NCBI GenBank assembly: GCA_006384855.1
Contig: VCJN01001097.1
Span: forward strand, 142,001-206,000
From: Tetraselmis striata
Taxonomy: Eukaryota; Chlorophyta; Chlorodendrophyceae; Chlorodendrales; Chlorodendraceae
Direction: 5' to 3'
Length of the DNA: 64,000 nucleotides
Position 1 is the first letter of the stretch. Each line of letters starts with the position of its first letter. A model generated the notes under the pieces. The model was not told the origin of the DNA and made no database searches. It saw only the letters and a list, made by a program, of their open reading frames with translations. Shown here in pieces: positions 57,650-64,000 of the stretch. The position numbers and the translations under genes were made by a program.

Positions 57650-58119
57650 CGGCCGGCTCGACACGGTCGGTCGCCGTCATGTCGTCCGGGACGCGCGCCG
57701 GTCCGCGCTACTCGTACTCGTACCAGTACTTCTGCGAGATTAAGAGATTTCCTCGGGGTCCTGAGCTTGGTGGCCGCTCGAGAGCGCGCTCGCTGCCTCA
57801 TCAGACGGCGCAGATTCGTCTGCCATCCCGTTGCTGAAGCTGCACAGCACGTCCGAGGATCACCCACACACACACGTGCTCGCGTGGCCCGGACTCTGAA
57901 CCGTGTGCGCATCACTCATCCATCCCGCCTTAAGCGGGATGCGGGCTGCTTTTAGGCGGCTTGCTGTGTTGATTTTCTAATTCTGGGGAACTGCCCTTTT
58001 TGTAATTCACACCAGTACTTCTGCGGGATGCGGGCCGCTTTTAGGCGGCTTGCTGTAGTAATGTTGATTTTCTATAATTATGGGGAACTGCCTTTTTTGT
58101 AATTCACACCAGTACTTCT
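57650..58119 (+). mobile_element. Family B retrotransposon 3' end with tandem terminal duplication
   Basis: The segment 57770-57933 matches, in opposite orientation, the 3' part of the element at 61.9-62.1 kb (GGCCCGGACTCT core). The terminal unit, with a GCCGCTTTTAGGCGGC-type hairpin and TGTAATTCACACCAGTAC, occurs twice in tandem at 57934-58022 and 58023-58119. Confidence 0.65.
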
Positions 58120-59405
58120 TCCGCCCGCCAGATCACTTTCTCAACGATGCTCGCGGGTCAGTCATCTGCTATGCTGTGGTGCTGCGTGAGGCGCGGAGGC
58201 GCCTTCGAGCGGCTAGCGATCGCAACCGCAGCGATGCGGACGCCCGCGTGATGGAACGGGAGGCGGAGGCTGCGTCGGTCTCGCAGCATGAGCTGGCGGC
58301 ATTCTTGGAATATGCTAACAACTCTCGGCTTTTGAATGAGGGGGGCACTCTCCGTGTCACTTGCGTAGGGAACGAATATTTTCCGGACAGCTCGACGCGG
58401 CGTCGGGCATGTGGATGGTGGCCATTCCCATTGCGAGGAGGGTCATGACTCCGCACGGATAAGCTTCATGAGGTCCCTCCTGAGTACTTCTTTTTGCCTA
58501 GCCCCATGCATTTCTCCGCTGGTTGGGAGCCAAATCATCCGGCCCTCGACTGGGCACCACCCCGTCACTGACAGGGTCCACCCCGACTTCAATGGCAACA
58601 CGCGCACTTAACGCGCTATGGCGACGCGCTTTTGGCACATGGAGACGCTCACTAACATGTGCAACACGATGCTATCGTTAACGCCTTTCGCGACCATTGT
58701 GTCCACGATATGGAGATCGTTGCACGCCGAGATGTGCGAGAATAATCCATGAAAGCACTGTGCAACTTTGGCAACGGCGGTTCAACGGGATGGCGTCGGG
58801 CGAATCTACGCCGCTTGATGAGGCAGCGTGCAAGCTCGCGCAAGCCGCCACCAAGCTCCTGACCCCGAAGAAATCTCGTTCACGCGAGCAAGGCCTCCTA
58901 TAGTGAGCCCGGGTGCTGCACGAAGTAGTGTCCCGAGATGAGAGGGCACCCCGTTCCGCGGTAAAGCATATGCAATAATGCGACAACTCGCAATGTGCGG
59001 AGCAACCCCCATGCCTTGCCCATATCACCCATTGTGCCAAAGACCATGCCCGTGTACTCCGACATGTCGAGGATGTGAAGTGGGCCCTCTTGTCCTGGCT
59101 CGTCCGTGTTGTGCCACGCCGTGTCCTACACTGCCAGCCCCCGTTGCATTTCGCCCAATAAGCTGCTGCACTGAAACCGATCAATAGCCGTGGCCCGGGG
59201 ATTGCAGTGTACTCGGTGCCCTTGTACCGCAATCATGGTCTTGGACTCTAGCAGTGTGGGCTTCAATATCCGGGAATCATGGCTCCCAGTCACGACGTTG
59301 AACGCCGGAAAGGAGAGCTTGGCGTCTGGCACCAAGACGATCTTTATTGTCATTCAATGGAGATCAAGGAGTTCATTGGCCACGGGTACTGTGTTGCCGG
59401 CTTAA
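58120..59405 (+). mobile_element. Family B retrotransposon internal fragment
   Basis: Begins with sequence parallel to 25450-25790 (PPDHFLNDARGSVICYA, then HELAAFLEYANNSRLLNEGG near 58280-58345) and continues past the point where the copia element split the other copy (the GGCGTCGGGCATG block near 58397). It therefore shows the uninterrupted order of that element. Many stops interrupt it. Confidence 0.6.
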
Positions 59406-60677
59406 CCCCCCCCCCCCCCCCCCCCCGTGCCCCCCCCCCCCTCCGTCCCCCCCGCTCCCCCTACTCGTACGTACAATCCCCTTCGTAAATCTTGCCATGT
59501 ACGTATCTGCTTGATTGAGATGTGATAGGTGGCGGAAGGGGGGCCTGCCTGTTACGCTCGTGATTATTCAACTCTGCGCGGTTTCAAATCCTTCCGGGCC
59601 CCTCGGTGGACATATAACCAAGCGGGGTAAGGGGGGCCCGATGCAAATATTTTCAGTTTTCCCACACACCCTAATACAGTGTGTGGCTTACTGTGCGACT
59701 CGCATCCCGATAAAAAGGTAATGTACTCACCCCGCACGGGCGGATTTCCCCGCGCATGGGGCCGGCTTGGCGCAGCTCAATGGCATAATATAGAACGAGC
59801 GTGTTGATGGCCAGCCCTATCACATACCTTAGAAGATGCCCTAGCAAGTGGCCATATGGATCCACCCGCTGACTCGGGGGCTGCACCCCTTCGCAATACG
59901 GGCTACTGAAGCCCGGCTCTACCAATAGGTAAGCTCATTGAATGCGAACATCGGCTGTAGGTGGGTTGGTTGTGGAGCATGCCTTCATTGCCGTATTGTC
60001 CGTTATGCGGGAACTGCTCGCTTGTTTGCATGTCGGCGGCGGCGGGGAAAGCGCGCATTTGTGAATGTGCCTACTCACGATGATAGAGCTAACTCTTGGC
60101 GTGAATCCGTGCACGTAGAACGCATACACGTGCTATAACAGGAACTCGTGCCCTCGCGTGATATAGGTTAATATCAACTTCATTACTAGGTAGCCCTAAA
60201 CAACTACACGCGCACACGTATGGCTCTATCTTACAACGAGAGCACAACAAATGCCATTGATTTGGAGTTGCCTCGTCCATGCATGATGCCAAGTTCATGT
60301 ATGGCACATGGCGCGGCCGGAAACCAAGGCGACGGCTGATAATGAGCCAATCTACAATTATGACACAATTTTGATACAATTCTTGACGCTCGACAACGGG
60401 GCAAGACCTTTGTGGGAAGGTGTAGTGTCGCCCGCACAAGCAATAAGGCGCACAAAGCATGCAATAAGCACAAGCGCACACGCAATAATAAGGCGCGCGC
60501 GCAAATAAGCAGCAGTCACGCTACTCCCTTTTTTTCGCCCCCGGGACAGGGCTGGCACCAGTGAAACCAGGGGTAAGGGGGTCTTCGCGTGAAATTGGAG
60601 AGAATATTGGAATGGCTGGATATACCGCCACGTCGCGCACCGGTCTACGTCAGTATGTAATCGTTACATGGGAGTCA
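59406..60677. other. Decayed repeat DNA without a recognisable gene
   Basis: Opens with a long C tract broken by GTG (59406-59450). A minus-strand frame at 59671-59925 is open (HLLGHLLRYVIGLAINTLV) but matches nothing I know. Nothing else can be supported. Confidence 0.4.
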
Positions 60678-61241
60678 TCATCGCCCGGGCACGGTACCGC
60701 CCGCCACCGTCTCGGTGACGGCCTCATCCGGCTGCAGCGGATGGCCGTCCGGCAGATCGGCTCCGACCCAACCCACCAGGAAGAGGTACTCCCGTAGCTT
60801 CGACCACTGCTTGTACCCGGCCTCGCCCTTCTGCAACGCGTCCTCCGCGCACAGCTGCGGCAACAACGCCTGCCACATGATGCAGTTCAGGCCGTCCTTG
60901 CTCTTTCGAGCATCACCAGCCGACCAGGCGCAGGCGATCTGCTCGACGCCCTTGACCCGCACCCGCCCCTCGGGCAAGACCGCCGTACCGGAGTCAGGGC
61001 GAAACTGCCCCATTTCGCAGTGATTTCCTTTCGCAGCTTGTCTTGCAGCTTGCCCTTCTTCCCGTGTTGACTGTCCGCCTTCCAGTAGTCGCAGATTTCC
61101 GCGGCATCCGCTGCGTGCATCAGCGTCGAGATCCACTCATCCACGTCCCGCTCCCAGCGGCGCTTCCATTATAGCGAGGATACTGCGGTAGCCTTCGCCC
61201 CCTCAGTTGCGGGGACTTCGTCACTGTCCGCCATAGTCAGG
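60678..61241 (-). pseudogene. Unidentified broken ORF, minus strand
   Basis: Starts MADSDEVPATEGAKAT at 61241 and meets an in-frame TAA after 21 codons. It continues in the same frame with WKRRWERDVDEWISTLMHAA, then YWKADSQHGKKGKLQDKLRK. After a shift in frame it gives VEQIACAWSAGDARKSKDGL, then YKQWSKLREYLFLVGWVGAD. A stop and a frame change indicate decay or a missed intron. The tryptophan- and lysine-rich helical start could be a DNA-binding or transposon ORF1-like domain; I recognise no family. A G tract (about 61249-61265) lies directly upstream. Confidence 0.4.
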
Positions 61242-61433
61242 CGGCACCGGGGGGGGGGGGGGGGGCGTGCGAACAGGGTAGTCGCTGCAAGGATGAGGTG
61301 GTGGGTCGGTTTTTGAAACGCGAGAAGGAGGATGCGCGGCCGTGACAGCAAGACGGAATTCCGCCAGCCCAATTTGAAATTACCGGTTGATAACGCCTTT
61401 CCAATTTGCTCGCGCCTCTCCAATATCGCGCCG

Positions 61434-61459
61434 AATTGGAGAGGCCAGCCTCTCCAATT
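61434..61459. promoter_or_regulatory. Perfect 12-bp inverted repeat with adjacent TTTTGGCGC
   Basis: AATTGGAGAGGC and its complement flank a 2-nt spacer, followed by TTTTGGCGC, which fits the E2F/DP consensus. CTCCAATTTG-like words recur four more times between 61390 and 61545. It lies about 190 nt upstream of the minus-strand start at 61241, so a promoter role is possible but unproven. Confidence 0.3.
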
Positions 61460-61807
61460 TTGGCGCACGCGAGGGTGCACGCGCTTAATACGTGGCGCGG
61501 GGATGCTGACGTGCCACTCCAAAATCCTCTCCAATTTGCCGCGAATACCCCGTACTGGCGTCACTATTGGGGTTACCCCTGGTGAAACTGGCACCACTGG
61601 CGCTACTACAGCAGCACCGCCAAGCGTGGCACGACTGCATCGCTGCTACTGTTGGTACAACTTCTACAACGCTCCGATATTGCAGTCACTTTCGTGCTGG
61701 CGTATCGATATCGGATTGCTACCGTGCAGACTCGGGCCACATCAACGCGCAGATTATTACACCAAGCACGAGCATACATTATTCCGAGCCATGGTACTGG
61801 TACGCGT

Positions 61808-62380
61808 AGTATGGTACTAGTACTGCTACTTGTGTGAATTACAAAAAGGCCAGTAGTAATAACGAGTCCACCGCTAAAAGCTGTACTAAAAGATCAACAG
61901 AGCAAGCCGCCTAAAAGCGGCCCGCATCCCGCACGAAGCGGGATGGACGAGTGATGCGCGCACGGTTAAGAGTCCGGGCCACGCGTGCACGTGTGTGCGA
62001 GGGTGATCCCCGGACGTGTTGTGCAGCTTTGGCAACGGGATGGCGGACGAATCTGTGCCGTCTGATGAGGCAGCGAGCACACTCTCGAGGCGCCACCAAG
62101 CTCATGACCCCGAGGAGATCTCTAGCGAGTAAGGTCTCCTGGAGACCCCGGGTGGTGCACCGAGTGCCCGCGATGAGAGGGCACCCCGATCCGCCCTCAG
62201 GCATGCGACACCGCGCACATTGCGGCGCACCCCCTCGCTCACCTCACCCAATGTGCCGAATACCTACTGCTATGCCCGTGTACTCCGACATATCCAAGAT
62301 GTCTCGAAGGGGGCTCTTCTGTCCCGGCTCCGGATTGTGCCACGCCGCATCCCGCACTGCCCACCCCCGTTACAAACGTG

Positions 62381-62439
<59 letters not shown>

Positions 62440-63660
62440 CAACACCCGTTGTATGTCGCTCAGGAGGGAGCGCTCAAACCGATCCACAGCCGTGGCCCGG
62501 GGCACCGCAGTGTACTTGACCCCGCACTACCGCATAATCTTGAACACCAACAACGTGGACTTCAAGCCCCGGGGTTCATAGCTCCCAGTCACGACGTTGA
62601 ACGCCGGGAGGGAGAGCTCTCCGTCCGGCACCATGTCCTTGAGTTCATCCCTCGGTACGGTGTTGCCGAGAGGCACTGCATGATGGGACAAGTCATCCAT
62701 CTCCCGGCGTACAACGATCTCCAAATCGTGAACACAGTGATCGCGGAAGCCGTCTGCGATAGCGTCGTGATGAACACGCCGGTGAGCGTCTTCATGTGCC
62801 GGGAGCTTCATGAGCGCGTCGCCATAGAGGTCGACCGTGACGGGGTTGTGCTCTGTCGAGGGCATCAGAATGAACTCGCTCCCAACCACTGGGGCTAGGC
62901 ATGGGATAGGCAGAAAGAAGTACCCGGCAGCGACCTCCCACGCGGTGGGGACGGCCACCGTTCACATGCCCGACGCCGCATCGAGCTGGTTAAACAAGAT
63001 CCGTTCCCTACATCTGACAGGGAGAGCGCACACCTCATTTTGAAGCAGAGAGTTGATGGCCTAATCTAGAAATACCGTCAGCTCCTTTTGCGAGCCCAAT
63101 GCAGCCTCCGCTGCCCGCTCAATCACGCGGGCATCTACGTCGCTTAGGTGGCCAGCAGTAGCCGCATGGAGGCGGCCCCACGCCTCGCGCGCACCGCCGC
63201 AGCGTAGCTAGCCGCCCCACAAGGATCGTTGAGGAAGTTAGTGGTCATGCCGGCAGGCGGAAGAAGTTGCGTTAAGACTGTATCGGTCATTCACGGAATC
63301 AAGATGTGGCTCAAAGAAACCACGCAGGTGGGGGTGCTTGCGTCGGAATTCCTAGTGAGGAACCTCGGGAGCATGTCGTTCACGCAGCCGATAAAGGCGG
63401 CATAACGAACGGTAGCCCAGCGGCGGATGCCAACGCCCTTCAACCGAGTGGGGAGCAGGTGAAGCGTGCTGCGCGCCCTGGCCACTTCATCCTCGCTCAA
63501 AGTAGCCGCCTCTGCTGCCATGGGGTCAGGGTCGTGCAAAAGCTCCGCCAGGAAATCGGTGACCACCGGATTGGTGTCGGTGATGTACGTGGAGGTATCA
63601 AAACAGACCCGCCCCTAGCACCCGCTCGACCTGGTACTGAAACTGGTGGTACCCTAGCTT
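61808..63660 (-). mobile_element. Family B retrotransposon, minus-strand copy with internal deletions
   Basis: The 3' end at left carries GTGTGAATTACA and the GCCGCCTAAAAGCGGC hairpin near 61908. The frame at 62958-62530 encodes a C-terminal domain (DGFRDHCVHDLEIVVRREMD, MVPDGELSLPAFNVVTGSY). The frame at 63566-63291 encodes LHLLPTRLKGVGIRRWATVR, then YAAFIGCVNDMLPRF, matching 25.26-25.33 kb. CT and CA microsatellites interrupt it near 62384-62439. Confidence 0.65.
62384..62439. repeat. (CT)n then (CA)n microsatellites
   Basis: About 16 CT units followed by about 11 CA units inside the family B copy. Confidence 0.95.
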
Positions 63661-63689
63661 CTTAATTTGTTTTCCTGCCCCCGGGACAG

Positions 63690-63915
63690 TCGGACTGGCA
63701 ACAATGAAACCCTTGCCGCGTCCTTACCTCTTCGACGGCCGTTGCGGCAGCGATCTAGTAGTCACGGAAAGCGCAAAGCCCTAGGTAGTCGGACGGCGGT
63801 CGGCGACGCTGCGTCCCCCCCCCCCCCCCCCCCCCCCCCCGCCCCTCCATGCGGCCACGCTCCGTTATTGCAGTCATCAAGCAAATTGCCAAATCATTCC
63901 GCAAGACTAATTAGA
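63690..63915 (-). mobile_element. Leader-like fragment related to copies A and B, split by a poly-C tract
   Basis: GACGGCC..GGCAGCGAT-TAGT-ACGGAAAGC and later GCGACGCT, CATCAAGCA match the leader of copies A (19230-19320) and B (23920-24005), on the same strand. A C tract of about 24 nt (63817-63840) has expanded within it. The fragment adjoins the family B copy on its left. Confidence 0.5.
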
Positions 63916-64000
63916 GGTCAGTGAAAGAATTTCCGACACTGTTGGACCACCGTCGACACAACTGCCACAAAAATACCAGGCACTGCTGACCAGCAGCCAA

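Noticed and set aside
59671-59925. Minus-strand 84-codon frame with a hydrophobic segment
   Set aside because: Too short and unconnected to any splice partner or known motif to support a gene.
1-64000. CRISPR array or bacterial operon
   Set aside because: No regularly spaced repeats, and spliced eukaryotic genes throughout.

Overview
The window is nuclear DNA from a GC-rich, intron-rich green alga. The evidence is short spliced exons with GT-AG and a few GC-AG introns, TGTAA polyadenylation-type signals, and a gene for the ciliary transition-zone protein CC2D2A, which implies that the organism makes flagella at some stage. I cannot name the species. Long C or G homopolymers of roughly 15-30 nt recur in introns and intergenic DNA.

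Layout. The left edge holds the 3' part of a 3-mercaptopyruvate/thiosulfate sulfurtransferase gene (+, to 1442). From 1.4 to 8.3 kb there is repeat-rich DNA with a tyrosine-recombinase fragment, unassigned ORFs and a tRNA-like arm. At 8.7-12.9 kb (+) lies a six-exon gene for a DUF2828-like plus von Willebrand A protein. At 13.5-14.4 kb (-) lies a SEC14-like CRAL-TRIO gene with a GC-AG intron.

From 14.9 to 30.7 kb is a nest of retrotransposons. Three copies of one non-LTR element with a restriction-like endonuclease (RLE) domain lie on the - strand, together with an RLE fragment of a second family. A third non-LTR family on the + strand is split by a young Ty1/copia element. That copia element has near-identical 444-bp LTRs and a CATAT target duplication, but lacks protease and integrase.

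From 31.5 to 42.2 kb (+) is a CC2D2A orthologue assembled from 32 exons whose phases all agree (1737 aa). One of its introns is largely an rDNA fragment (5.8S plus flanking ITS-like sequence), and another contains the antisense of part of that same fragment. After a 3-kb AT-rich gap, a 12-exon gene on the - strand (45.2-53.0 kb, 1831 aa) encodes a large low-complexity protein that may be TALPID3-like. It faces a divergent nine-exon gene (54.1-56.9 kb, +) for a secretory-pathway cyclophilin with a signal peptide and a C-terminal membrane anchor.

The right end (57.6-64 kb) is again decayed non-LTR retrotransposon sequence.

The most unusual observations are the rDNA-bearing introns of the ciliary gene, two tiny retrotransposon 3'-end insertions with 14-15-bp target duplications near 53.3-53.75 kb, and the double VWA arrangement behind a DUF2828-like region. 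All gene models are manual splice predictions without transcript support.
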